Positions 52,864 to 63,584 of a stretch of DNA of 64,000 nt are shown one piece after another. This stretch comes from Trichomonas tenax (Eukaryota > Parabasalia > Trichomonadida > Trichomonadidae). Numbering within the stretch: position 1 is the first letter of the stretch; each line of letters starts with the position of its first letter. The stretch is taken from contig JALKBU010000114.1 in the NCBI GenBank assembly GCA_023091735.1, positions 1 through 64,000 of the forward strand, given 5' to 3'. The position numbers and the translations under genes were made by a program. The notes below the pieces were generated by a model, which did not search any database, was not told where the DNA came from, and was given only the letters and a program-made list of their open reading frames with translations.

Positions 52864-52954
52864 TCTTTGTTATCCAGTCATCTTCACAGTGTAGAAGTCA
52901 CATAACATGTTGTTTTGTGACTTCAGCAACGAGAGGATGACTAGATAACAAAGA
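52864..52954. ncRNA. Hairpin 4 of the cluster
   Basis: Outer stem TCTTTGTTATCYAGTCATCY (52864 on, with 52934-52954), an internal loop of 8-9 nt each side, then an inner stem GAAGTCACA(T/A)AACA and a tiny loop. Two differences between arms are wobble-compatible. Confidence 0.45.
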
Positions 52955-54154
52955 AATGCAAATGAAGAATAATAATTATATGTTTATAAGGCTAATTACA
53001 GTAAAATCATAATAAACATCGTATTGGAGTCATTGTAATGTTAAAATATAGAGAATTTCATATTTTTGACAGATTGACGTGTAAAATATTTTTTGACACA
53101 TATCAAGTTTAAAGTTAGAAAATATTTTTATTATATATTCATATTCTGATCATATGGTAAATGCTAATAAACTTATAAAAAGTATAAATTATGCGAGATA
53201 AATATAATTAAAATAAAATGTGGATATTATCGTTAGTTATTGTAGGGATATATTCAATGATATGTGTGATAATATATATTATTTTCGTAATTCGAATATA
53301 TTAATCATATGTGCTTGAAAACGCAAAAGAAGGGGAAAAATGAAAAAAGTGACTGTTTTTAAGTTCTAAAATGTAGTGTTGTATATATGATATAGATTCC
53401 AAATAAGACATATTACATTTCTGAGCCTTTTCAAATTTTGAAAAAAGTTGGGATCACGAAAATTAACATTAAAAAAAATTATTTTCATTTGAAATGGAAT
53501 GTGAATTTCGAGTTACTGGACGATAATAGCCACAGCTGTGGTAATAAGATAAACTGTAGTTAAGCATTTACATAAAGAGATTCGCATATCATCTTTATTC
53601 TATGCATACTGTGTTTTGGGAATAGGTAAATCTTTTATCTCCGTAAAATAATAGAACGATATAAAATGTACGTTAAATTTTTTGAAAGGCAAATCGCTGC
53701 AACATAAATATACTTATTATATCATTAAAAATATGTTTGTAGTTTTGTGTAAACTATACAATAATCTGATTCATAAATTTATGGAAAAGGAAGATTTGAA
53801 ATATTTTCAGTGTTAAACCACATATTCAAATAGGATACTATTCAATATTTTTGAGAATTTTAATGACCAATGGCATTCTCAATTCTCCGTCATTATTATT
53901 TATCGAAAATAACACAAAATCTGATATATGTATAATATGTAGACCCTGTTATTCGTTATAATTCCGAAAATGTGAGGAAATTTCGGGAATGATATCATAG
54001 AATGTTATGTTTGATTAAGCAAATTTAAATAACATATCTAAGCCTATTTACTTTTGCAACGGTGAGTCTTAAAAATATGAATGTAAATTATTGCATTTTA
54101 GGGATAATTCTGATTGAAAAAGTTGAGTGGTTAATATCTCTAAATACAAACATT
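52955..54154. other. Long intergenic, nothing recognised
   Basis: AT-rich; GACGTGTAAAATA near 53074 is a motif copy. The frame at 54062-54358 plus is a shadow of the E2F-like gene. Confidence 0.5.
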
Positions 54155-54916
54155 TTATGCACTAATTGGGGAAGGAATGGAAGAAAATATGGGTATAACC
54201 ATAGGTCGAGGAATTTCATGAATCTTTGTGAAAGCAGCCCATCTGTCTGCGAATACATCATGTTCCTCTGGCTTCTGTGTTCTATTAAGGAGTGTTTCGA
54301 CGTCGAGGAACACTCTGCATTTCGGTGGTTGTTCTGGGAAGTATCTGTCAGACATTAAGACTTCTCCTGGCGTAACTGTTTTCTCTATAATGCCTACGAC
54401 TTCTAATATATGAGATATTTGGTATAACTTGCAAAGAGTTGTTTTGAATCTGAGATTAACTCTGCTGAGAAACAGAGCGATTTGCTTGATGTCAAGGACT
54501 TTCTTGTTCAATGCCAAGAATGATAACAAGAACTGATTAGCGAGCTTCGCAATCGTGATGGAATCACTGGTCGGAAAAAGATCTTCCATCTCAGAGTTTG
54601 GTGAATACAATGCGTGGTTCTTCGCAATCATTTCAAGATGTGGTTTGACATTGCATAAACCGAGCCATGTGAAGCAATCGAAATTTGTTTTCGAGCAGCA
54701 TCCAGCGGCCTCCAAAACGTTAACTACATCATAGAACCTTCTCCTCTGGAATCCAAATCTCGTGCAGAGCTGCGAGATTGTGTAATTCTGCTTTGGTTCT
54801 ATCTCCAAAGTTTCGACCAGCATTACAATCGAAGCTCTGAAGGAATCAACGCCCTTTGGAAACTGTATAAGCGGCTGGTTGAACTGCACTTGTGGAAAGA
54901 ACACTGGGTACATCAT
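54155..54916 (-). CDS. E2F-family transcription factor with two winged-helix domains (atypical E2F-like)
   Basis: 253 residues from ATG at 54916. WH1 at about residues 28-85 has 'YTISQLCTRFGFQRRRFYDV', then 'VNVLEAAGCCSK', the E2F/DP recognition helix RRxYDVxNVLE. WH2 at about 130-195 has 'VNLRFKTTLCKLYQISHILE', then 'VVGIIEK', matching the second domain of E2F7/E2F8/DEL. No dimerisation coil or Rb-binding tail is visible. Atypical E2Fs bind DNA as monomers and often repress cell-cycle genes. The RR of WH1 is kept; WH2 has LY.I.HILE in place of RRxYDxxNVL, so it may bind differently. Alternatively it is a diverged DP. ATG could also be the next codon. Confidence 0.78.
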   Translation of the reverse strand: MMYPVFFPQVQFNQPLIQFPKGVDSFRASIVMLVETLEIEPKQNYTISQLCTRFGFQRRRFYDVVNVLEAAGCCSKTNFDCFTWLGLCNVKPHLEMIAKNHALYSPNSEMEDLFPTSDSITIAKLANQFLLSFLALNKKVLDIKQIALFLSRVNLRFKTTLCKLYQISHILEVVGIIEKTVTPGEVLMSDRYFPEQPPKCRVFLDVETLLNRTQKPEEHDVFADRWAAFTKIHEIPRPMVIPIFSSIPSPISA

Positions 54917-56557
54917 CCCTCTGTTTAAATAAATACCATTTGAGGACTCATTGAATTAGTTTCATCGGTTCCACAAATTGAGAGCCGCTAATTTTTTATG
55001 GCATTTAAAAAATTTTTTTTGAACACACACATTCAAATTGAAACCAAACAAAACTACAGGAAGCGGATTCTGAGAGTTCTCCATACCCAAAAAACTATCC
55101 ATGCAGCGCATACCAATTGTGTCGATTTATAAATCAGATTTGAGGGTTCGAATGGGTATTCACATGGGTAAATCATAAAAATAGATGCACAAACATTGCA
55201 GCTGATATATGGTATAACAATGGTCGATGAATTTTCGAGAATAGTTTTTCAATGAGAAATTCAATTTTAATAATTGTTTTCTCAGCTTTCAATTTTTTAA
55301 AGTTGAATATGTAATTAGCACCATATAGTTTGTAATATTTCACAGTTTGAACAGAGGTGTAGTAACGACGATAAAAAAGCAAAAAGTTTTCTTCAAGCAT
55401 TTTTAAATGATTTAGTCCTGTTATTACACCTCTGTTTGAACTTTTTTTCGTATGTTTGGTCAATAATACACAATGGTTTTATTCAATAAATGCGATATAA
55501 ACATGATCTATAACCAATGTATGCATTGTTTTCACATAAAAATTGTAGACAATCATGATGCAATTTGATTTATGGAACAGGAAATGTCAGACAGACATCT
55601 GTGGTGTGGGAATCATAAATCACACGTTTTTATCCACCGGAATAATTTAAAAATATTATATTGAAATTTATTTATTATATTAGGACTTTTTATAAAGAAA
55701 AAACTGTTGTATACATCCATTTAAGTATAATAAACAATAACTCGGCTTTCAATTTGATATTATTTGCCAAATTCCAATATATATCAAGGCAATCTCAAGA
55801 ACTCGCTTGCGCTCCCAATGAGTAGACGAAATAGGTTTATATTTATCATTTACAGTTGTCAACTCCAATGACAATTTCAACGAAAAAATTTATGAAATGA
55901 AAAAAATAATTTAAAAACAAGCAAAAACGCGGAAGTGCAGATGCAGTGTAATTACATTTCTTTCTAAAAACGATATTTTTCGTTCTCAAAAAAATGTGAT
56001 TCGTCACTTTTCTAATTTTGAACTCCTCCATTTACGAAAATCTACGTAAATACAGATAAATGGATCACAAGCAGCATAAATATGACATTGTTTTCTGTCT
56101 TACATCGAATATTTTTTCATGAATATGAAATCTCTGAACTTTGATTTCATTTATTTTGAGCCCAAAATCGATTTTGAATTCAGCAAAAATTAATTGTAAA
56201 ATAAATTTCTTTTTGATATCTCTAAAATGCATCACTGTGTTTCCTCAACAAATTTTCGGTAATCGTATTTTATCCTTTTGTTATTGTCCTTCACGGATTG
56301 ATTTTATGTGATAAATAGTTTAAACACAAGCACCGCTTTTTAGAAATCGCTCTTTTGGCATATGAATTTAGAAATAATTTTTTTCAATTTTTTCACATTC
56401 GTTATCCATCTATTTTCTCTTCTGAATTCTCTAAGATTCATATATTATTCTCTAGCTGTATAACTATCATTTATTAGTTTGAGCTTTCTAGAAAAAGTGA
56501 TAAGTTTACATATCAAAAATGTCGTGTAAACAACAACAATTTGACAAGTAAAATTAT
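54917..56557. other. Long intergenic, one inverted repeat
   Basis: No supported gene. A 17-bp inverted repeat (AACAGAGGTGTARTAAC) at 55350-55366 and 55420-55436 flanks a 53-nt loop. A copy of the motif (GTCGTGTAAACAAC) and TTTACATATCAAAA lie near 56504-56532, at the 3' end of the next gene. Confidence 0.5.
55350..55436. repeat. Imperfect hairpin with 17-bp stem
   Basis: AACAGAGGTGTAGTAAC pairs with GTTATTACACCTCTGTT with one wobble; long A/T-rich loop. Could be a foldback relic. Confidence 0.4.
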
Positions 56558-57097
56558 TTATTCCAAATTATAAGTAAGATTAATTTCCTTCATTTTTTTC
56601 TTCCACATTTCTACTACCTCATCTTGAGCATGTGTGGAAATAAATTCTGTAATTTCCTTCATGGTTTGAATCTCAACATCCGTTGGTAAATGAAGATCGA
56701 TAATAGTCTTCATCATAACATCGCTTATAAAATAAGCGATGTTAATAGTTTCTTTTAGTTTTTCTAATCCTAGCATAATTGAACTAGGATTATAGGCCAA
56801 TGATATTAACTTTTGTTCAAGATTTTTTATAGATTTGAAGCATGTTTTCACTCTATCAATTAAGAGATTGAGCTTAGGTTGGATAATTTGCGCTTTATTT
56901 GAAGCTGAATTTACTGGTTTGTTTCTTGCTAAATCAGACTGCAAGGTTGTAATATATCTATAGAGAATTTCTGTGATGAGCATATAAATATATTTGTCAA
57001 TCTTGTAATCAAGAGTGCCGCCTAGATCAAAGAACTTAATTTTATGGAACAATGTTTCGGTTATGTTATTCGTTAATGGGAGTGTTTCGTGTCCCAC
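56558..57097 (-). CDS. Helical protein of unknown function
   Basis: 179 residues from ATG at 57097: 'MGHETLPLTNNITETLFHKI', 'YIYMLITEILYRYITTLQSD', 'IQPKLNLLIDRVKTCFKSIK' and 'EMWKKKMKEINLTYN'. All-helical, no membrane span or signal. The frame is intact and divergent from the ABC transporter gene, with 164 bp between. I do not recognise the family; a subunit of a larger complex is conceivable but unsupported. Confidence 0.5.
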   Translation of the reverse strand: MGHETLPLTNNITETLFHKIKFFDLGGTLDYKIDKYIYMLITEILYRYITTLQSDLARNKPVNSASNKAQIIQPKLNLLIDRVKTCFKSIKNLEQKLISLAYNPSSIMLGLEKLKETINIAYFISDVMMKTIIDLHLPTDVEIQTMKEITEFISTHAQDEVVEMWKKKMKEINLTYNLE

Positions 57098-57217
57098 TTT
57101 ATAACAACCGAAAGCATGTCGTAATCAAAGATTATTTTTCGAAAACCAAAATCGCAGGCTTATTGAGAAGTCTATTTGCGTTGTTATTTTGTCTAAAATT
57201 TTGGATCAAAAGAACTG

Positions 57218-57225
57218 TCACTTTT
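57218..57225 (+). promoter_or_regulatory. Upstream initiator-like copy at the ABC gene
   Basis: TCACTTTT with A at 57220, 42 nt before the ATG; repeated 24 nt downstream by the better-placed copy. Confidence 0.35.
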
Positions 57226-57241
57226 TGTTAACAAAAATATG

Positions 57242-57250
57242 TCACTTTTT
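57242..57250 (+). promoter_or_regulatory. Initiator of the ABC transporter gene
   Basis: TCACTTTTT with A at 57244, exactly 18 nt before the ATG at 57262. Confidence 0.65.
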
Positions 57251-57261
57251 ATCGCTTAAAA

Positions 57262-59496
57262 ATGAATAACAAAGAAATCTTGCAAAGCGATCAACAAGTT
57301 GGCAAAATAACGTTCTGGAACTCAACGTGGAACTGGATAAAACTCGACATAATGATAAGGATCAAATCTAAGTTGATAATTCTTGTGTTTTTATTTTCTT
57401 TTTTTATTACATTCACAAATATAGCGGATTTCATATCAACGGGTACAAAGATTAACTCCAGAACTGACACTCTCAAAAATGCTCATTTAGAAGAACAATA
57501 TAACGCGAAAAATCAATCAATTTACGTTGTTTCACCAAATGAATGGGATAAGGAGATTATCAAGGCATCGTTTACTAACTACACACACCTCCATTTTATT
57601 GATGATTTACAAACAAATGTTATTAGTGTTTTTCATACGATAATCATACCAAGAATACAGTCATTTGCAAATCTCTCGCGGTTTCATTTGACATATTTCG
57701 ACTTTAGCCACTATAATACAAATTTAACACATGCAATTATAAATCATTACGACAACTCGACAGATAGAATATGTTTGAACGTGAATGATGGTTTATACGC
57801 AAGACCAACGTATTATGTCGCCCGTTCACTATATTGGGGCGAATGGATTTTCCCTGCTTGTTATATTTTCTTGATTATTTCTCACTTTTATCCATTAACT
57901 CGATGGATGCACAACAAGCAGTTAGTTTTGTTGAATGTTGCTGGCGTCAGTGACTACGTTATATGGATTGGTTTCGTTTTAATTGATCTCATATATTGTT
58001 TAGTGACATCATTTATTTTTAGCATTATGGAATTCTCGCACAAAAAGATTTGGGAACAAAAATGTAATTTTTTCATTATATTCTTTTTCTTCCTGTTAGC
58101 AAGCTTCGCCATTTACCTCTCCGGTATGTTCATGGCCCCAATATTCAATCGACCAGGAAGATTTAGATTTTATATCTTCATTTATATCATAGCAATTACA
58201 ATGGGTTGGGTTTTGCCTTCTGTTTCGCAAATCAATATCGTTGCTGGTTGCTATATATATCCGTCAGCTGTTATTCATAATTTCTATATGAATTTGTACT
58301 TCACAATACAGAATAATCAATCAATGACTTTTGCTGATCCCGGTTACAAAGTTGATTTTTCCACTCCGCAACTTTTTGGGTATTTATTGCTCCAAATTGT
58401 AGTTTATGTGTTCCTATGGGCAGTATTTGCTCTGTTTGTTCCCAAAGAATGGGGTTTGGCACCACTCGAAATCAGAAAAGTCTTCGATAAACTCACATGG
58501 AAAAGATTCTTCTAAAGATCAAAAGATTTCTTGGAAGATCCATCAAAGCCATTTTTATCCATCAATAACTTAACAAAAATTTATAAAAACAACGTCACTG
58601 TTAAAGCTGTTGATAATGTAGAGTTCGATATAGCCAAAGGAGAAGTTATTCTATTAATTGGACCAAATGGAAGCGGAAAATCAACACTCTTGCAATCATT
58701 AACTGGCGCAATTCCAACAGATTCAGGAAACATTTCCATTTTCGGGCATCCGGCGAATTTTCTTGATTTGCAGAGATGCACAGGTTACTGCTATCAGGAG
58801 AACGTTTTCTTCGATAATCTCACTGTTAAACAGCATTTATCATTCTTTGCGAAGCTTCGAGGTGTGAAAAAAGATGACGTTATTGATCAAATCGATAAAA
58901 TTTCAACAATGTTGGATATTGTTGATTTAATGAATAGAAAACCAAAAACGTTGTCAGCAGGTCAGAAAAGACTTGTTTCCACTGCAATGGCTTTCATTGG
59001 TTCTCCACCACTCGTTATTCTTGATGAGCCAACAATTGGCGTTGATGTATCAAAGAGACAAAGAATTTGGCAAATTGCTTCGTATTTCAAGAACACAACA
59101 ACAATCATCGCAAGTCACAGCCTTGAAGAAGGTGAAGCAGTCGCTTCAAGACTGTTTGTTATTGAGAATGGAAACATTATCTTCAAAGGATCTCCAAGTG
59201 AACTTCGCCAAGTTTATAAATGCGGATACAGACTTCAAGTCATTGTTGAGGATGAACTCAATGCTGATGAAATTATGAACCACGTTTTGGAGCTATGCAA
59301 AACTGTTGTTAAAGAGGCTGAGCTGGACTTCGAAAGAGGTGACTCTATAATGCTTCCAGTGTGCGACATTATTCCTAGTCTCTTAGTTCTTTTGGATGAG
59401 AAAATTGGCTCTCTAGGAGCGAAAGCTTACACCATCAGTATCGAAAACTTAGAGCATGTCATGCTCCGAATGATTGCTGATGGCGATCACTATTAA
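57262..59496 (+). pseudogene. ABCA-type half transporter (TMD-NBD) with a single in-frame TAA
   Basis: One frame of 744 codons, broken only by TAA at 58513-58515. N-terminal part: one membrane span (IILVFLFSFFITFTNIADF), an extracellular domain, then about six spans ('WIFPACYIFLIISHFY', 'YVIWIGFVLIDLIYCLVTSF', 'LLLQIVVYVFLWAVFALFV'), an ABC-2/ABCA fold. C-terminal part from 58516: 'LSINNLTKIYKN', Walker A GPNGSGKST, signature LSAGQKRL, Walker B 'LVILDEPTIGVD' and H-loop 'IIASHSLEEGEAV', all intact. The frame across the TAA is continuous (KRFF, stop, RSKDFLEDPSKPF). Likely a lipid transporter gene newly broken, or read through. The two halves could also be made separately, but no ATG starts the NBD part early. 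Confidence 0.85.
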
Positions 59497-59740
59497 TATT
59501 GATTCATGTTATGTTTAAATATATATTTCAATGATATTTGAGATATGTTTTGATAGCATTAATATATGTGAAATGAGATTTGGATGTGTTTGAAAATGAT
59601 GTTTTGATGTGTTTGAAAATGATGTTTTGATGTGGAAACAATTAAAAATGGAGTTTCACTTGGTAAAATAAAGTATACGATAATTTAAAATAAAGATATA
59701 ATAAAGATTGATACAAAATCAAACAAAATATCAAAAAAAA
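59497..59740. repeat. Short tandem repeat in a small intergenic
   Basis: GATGTGTTTGAAAATGATGT followed by TTT is repeated about 2.3 times, period 23 bp, near 59583-59636. The rest is AT-rich. Confidence 0.6.
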
Positions 59741-62377
59741 TTACTCCTTTTGTGCAAGTTTTGTAGATTCATTCTGGAAGAACCTAAGCTTGTCGAGATC
59801 GTCTCTTGCGGTCTTCACAGACTGCTGGAATGCCTCGATATCAAACTCTGACTCGTCCTGTCCATAGAATGTTCCTATATGTTCGTATGCGATCTCAAGG
59901 ATCTCATTGATCTTGTTCTGAGCATTGCGCTTCTCTTCAGCGACCTGCTGCTGGGCCTTTGACTCTGCGGCCATCAACTGAGCAGACAACTGAGCCTGCT
60001 TCTGTTGCTGCTGCTTCTGCGACTCTGTCTTGATCTTCGACTGCTCCTGCTTGACAGCCTTAAGCTGCTGAGCGAGTTCTGCGTTCTCCTTCGCGAGTTG
60101 GATGTTGCGCTTCTCGACATCGCTCAAATTCTCGACGAGTTTCTTCGACATCTCTCTTGAGCTGTCACTCTTCTCTCTGAGCGATGCTATTGCCTCTTCT
60201 AAGTTCTTCTTTCCTTCCTCGTACTTAGCGGACATTTCCTTTATTGCTGCGTCGAACTGCTCCTTCATTGCCTTCTCGTTCTTCTTCGTGCTCTTGCGCC
60301 TCTTCTGGAGCTCGCTTTCGTATTCGTCGACTTGGCTGTTGAGTGCTTCGATCTGGTTCAAGTAGTTCTCTTCGTTCTTCTTCATGCGCTTGATTGTCGC
60401 GTTCGTTGACTCATCGACTGTGCGCTGGAGGTCTCTGAGCAACTGAGAAAGCTCGTCGCACTCCTTCGTCTTCTGCGCGAGCTGCTGTTCGAGCTTCATT
60501 GTTCTTTCTCTCTGATCGTTCGCTTTCTCTTCGACATCCGCTTTGATTTCTTTGGCGACTTCGGTGAGTGTTCCACATTCGTTTTCTTTGATCTTTAACT
60601 CGTTCTGAGCGACCTGAAGCTTGACATTCAACACGCCGACCTCGTTCTGGAGGTTGTCGATCTGGAGAGTGAGTTCAGAGATCTTCGTCTTCTTGTCATT
60701 CTCGGATTGAACCAACTGAAGTTCGTGTTCCTGAGATTTCTTGAGTTGTGTCGACAACTTCTTGTTCCGCTTCGCTGTGTGGTTGACTTTGGCATTGAGC
60801 GTCTCTATCAAGTGAGGAACGTCCTGGAGCTGTGTTCCCTTGAGAGCGCCGCTCTTTGTCATCGAATCAATGAGCTGAAGAGGAGCAGTGACCGCCGAAA
60901 GTTGGTTCTGGAGGAAGACGTTCGTCAAAAACTGAGCGCAAAATAAAGTGAATGTAGAGTCCTCTGGCTGAAGCAGTTTCTTGATTGCTGCCTGGCGCTG
61001 CTTGACGTCGTTCGCGAAGAAGAAGTCTGAAGAGATATACTTCGGATCTTTAACAGCTTCGCGTTGAATGATTTGAGAAACTTCTTCGATCTTTTGATTC
61101 ATGAAGTCGAGGAAAGCTTCGTTACTTTCGGCCTCTGGACTGCTGTTGATCAACTCCTGGTTCGTGGCGAGCTTCTTCATGTCCTCAACTAACGCTGTGG
61201 TGATCTCTGAGTATATGATCTGATCAGCAGCGAAGTGTTCGTAAGCTTTTTGTGCTGCTTCAGCTTTCTTGTTTGCGATTGTGATTTCAGCTTGCAAATT
61301 CTGGATTTGCTTTGCTGCTTCGTTGAAGATCAGCTGGATGCGCTGGAACGGAGTGTACTGAGGAAGTTGGAGCATGTTAGAAGTCCTGGACTTCAAGTCT
61401 CCAAGGAATGGAATCGATAAGTTATCGAACTCGTGTTGGGTGGCAAATGGCTTTGCAGCTGGTCTCGCACCCATCTTTACCTTCAACTTCAGTTGTGAAT
61501 TCTCCTTCTGGAGGTTTTCAACAGCGAGTTCTGATTCAGATAGAGACTTCTGCATGAGCTGCATGATATCTAAGATCTTCTGGCGCTCCTCAGCGAAGTT
61601 CTGAAGCTCTTCGCGCTGTGCATCAAGTTGTTCTTCAAGAGATGAAATAATCTCAATTTTTTGTTGCAACTCTATCTCAAGAGTCTTAAGGTTAACTTCT
61701 GTCTCATTGTTGAAGGACTTCGCTGTCTCCATCTTGAGGCGTAAAGACTCGATTTCAGAGGAAACAGTGGTTTTGTCGTTTTGTAACTTTTGATTCTCGA
61801 ATGTGAGGGCCTCCATCTGCTGCTCGAGCTGTGTGAGTTGCTCTGTCGCTGTGAGGTACTTCTGAGAAAGCTTCTTCCTCTGGTTCTTGATTTTCTGGTA
61901 ATCTTCTGTGATAGCAGTAAGAAGTTCCTCCTTTTCCTGAACATCAGCACGGAGCTCTTGGCGTTCCTTGCGGAATTTTGTAGCACGCTCTTCTGCTTTC
62001 TCGTAATTTGAAACTGTTTCATCAAGCTGTGCAGTTAGAGCTGTAATTTCCTCAGAAAACTTCTTCGTTGAGTCGTTGGATGTGTTTGTAAGTAACTGTA
62101 CTTGCTTTTCAAGCTGTTCTTTCTTAGAATTCAAATCTGCGTTTTCCTTCTTGAGCTTTTGGATTTCTGCACCGACAGTATTGGAGGTGTCAACAGCAGC
62201 AATAGTATCCTTTAACTGTGTTTTGACATTATCAAGAGATGACTGCAAATTTTTAACAAGTTCCTCAAGGCGCTGCTTTTGGAACGTAAGATCCCTAATT
62301 TGGTTCTCTCTGGCGGTTGTCGCTGGATCTTCAACATCCGTTAAATACGAACATTCACTTAATTCGACGTCAGACAT
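59741..62377 (-). CDS. Long coiled-coil protein
   Basis: 878 residues from ATG at 62377 (MSDVELSECSYLTDVEDP). Nearly continuous heptad repeats rich in E, K, Q and L: 'QIRDLTFQKQRLEELVKNLQ', 'EEITALTAQLDETVSNYEKA', 'IQLAKENAELAQQLKAVKQE'. A less coiled middle part (about residues 325-540: 'FDNLSIPFLGDLKSRTSNML', 'DPKYISSDFFFANDVKQRQA') separates two coils, and the C-terminus has a short unique helix (FDIEAFQQSVKTARDDLDKL). Such proteins are golgins, motor tails or cytoskeletal linkers; none can be chosen. GC-ending codons suggest good expression. TCATT with A 13 nt before the ATG is initiator-like. Confidence 0.8.
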   Translation of the reverse strand: MSDVELSECSYLTDVEDPATTARENQIRDLTFQKQRLEELVKNLQSSLDNVKTQLKDTIAAVDTSNTVGAEIQKLKKENADLNSKKEQLEKQVQLLTNTSNDSTKKFSEEITALTAQLDETVSNYEKAEERATKFRKERQELRADVQEKEELLTAITEDYQKIKNQRKKLSQKYLTATEQLTQLEQQMEALTFENQKLQNDKTTVSSEIESLRLKMETAKSFNNETEVNLKTLEIELQQKIEIISSLEEQLDAQREELQNFAEERQKILDIMQLMQKSLSESELAVENLQKENSQLKLKVKMGARPAAKPFATQHEFDNLSIPFLGDLKSRTSNMLQLPQYTPFQRIQLIFNEAAKQIQNLQAEITIANKKAEAAQKAYEHFAADQIIYSEITTALVEDMKKLATNQELINSSPEAESNEAFLDFMNQKIEEVSQIIQREAVKDPKYISSDFFFANDVKQRQAAIKKLLQPEDSTFTLFCAQFLTNVFLQNQLSAVTAPLQLIDSMTKSGALKGTQLQDVPHLIETLNAKVNHTAKRNKKLSTQLKKSQEHELQLVQSENDKKTKISELTLQIDNLQNEVGVLNVKLQVAQNELKIKENECGTLTEVAKEIKADVEEKANDQRERTMKLEQQLAQKTKECDELSQLLRDLQRTVDESTNATIKRMKKNEENYLNQIEALNSQVDEYESELQKRRKSTKKNEKAMKEQFDAAIKEMSAKYEEGKKNLEEAIASLREKSDSSREMSKKLVENLSDVEKRNIQLAKENAELAQQLKAVKQEQSKIKTESQKQQQQKQAQLSAQLMAAESKAQQQVAEEKRNAQNKINEILEIAYEHIGTFYGQDESEFDIEAFQQSVKTARDDLDKLRFFQNESTKLAQKE

Positions 62378-63584
62378 TTTTTTAATCAATGAACGTTTAA
62401 AAATTCGATTTTTAAACGGAAGCTTTTTGATTTTAATGTCGTTTTCTTTATCTATAAATTATGATATGATTGTTTTTAACAAAAATATCAAAAATATGTT
62501 TTAATTACAGGGAAATAAACGGTCGTTGAAATTTTTTGATCATTAGATAATCAGAACTTTTGTTTTTCTGCTGATTTCCAATGAAATTTGTATCTCCTCT
62601 AAAAAGAATTTTTTTGAAATTTAATAACTATTTTTTTTTATGTTGTTTTTCAGAAATGGGCATCTTTGACAATGAAACTGTGTGACAATACTGTAAAAAT
62701 TTGAGAAATTAGATGTCAATAGGAAAATTTGTCGAAGAAAGAGATGACTTTCTCGAACCACCAAAATAATCGAACGGGTAATATATTCAAGTATAATATT
62801 ATTAAAAATCAAGTCTGAAGAAACAATCATCTTGAGAAAATATAAATGAATAATTTTCTCAGCAAATAAAATCCTCATTTTTCCTTTCACCTACCTCTCC
62901 ACTTCTTAGGTTCTCCATATTATCAGCAATTTGTACCTTAGGCAAATGTGAAATTCTTCCAGATTCGCAATCAGTCTGCTGTGACCGTAATGAGCAAATC
63001 TCATACAGTTTCCTCTCGCATAGGGATCTGTATGTCCGTTGACGCAACTCATTAATCTTTTCTTTGAGAAAAGGAATCTTTTAATTTATCAGCGTGCACG
63101 CTTCGCAGCGTTCAATTCCATAGTTGTATCCGAGCTTGCAGAAGGATCCATTAATGTCATTTCACTATAGCTTCACTTTTTCAAATATATCTTCGATAAA
63201 ATTCGAATGTTTCGTCATAAAAGAATTAACTTAAAAATCTTTGGCCTCCTTGATGGTTTTATCATCATGTATCTACTTATACAAAAATTTTTTGCTTTAT
63301 TTTCTATTTCTAAAGTGAAAAATATGAGATAACATTATATATTAACACTATTTCAAAATCGCATTAAATAGCTTTATTATTTCCTCAACTAGACCATTGA
63401 TTTTAGATTAGATTTTTGAGTTATTTGATACATATAAAAAAGAATTATAAACTATCATAAAATATGTCCTTCAACGCAATATGCAGATGCTTTATATTAT
63501 ATATGTAATGTGTTTTTATTTTTAAGAAAGAAATAATTTTCAGATATAATTTTAATAACAACAAACAAAAATTATATTATAAAA
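62378..63584. other. Intergenic, gene relics possible
   Basis: Between 62860 and 63180 on the minus strand short protein-like pieces occur in two frames ('INELRQRTYRSLCERKLYEI'; 'ARGNCMRFAHYGHSRLIANL'), probably a decayed gene I cannot name. The remainder is AT-rich. Confidence 0.4.

Noticed and set aside
52680..52940. 86-codon plus-strand frame across the hairpins
   Set aside because: It runs through hairpin arms; the inverted symmetry explains the sequence and no domain is visible.
698..58515. Reassignment of stop codons (several genes have one in-frame stop, twice TGA at or near a Trp position)
   Set aside because: All three stop codons occur among the breaks, intact genes use TGG for Trp and end normally in TAA or TGA, and the copies also show frameshifts. 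Ordinary pseudogene formation fits better.
62621..62890. 89-codon minus-strand frame
   Set aside because: No protein-like pattern and strongly AT-driven; treated as chance.
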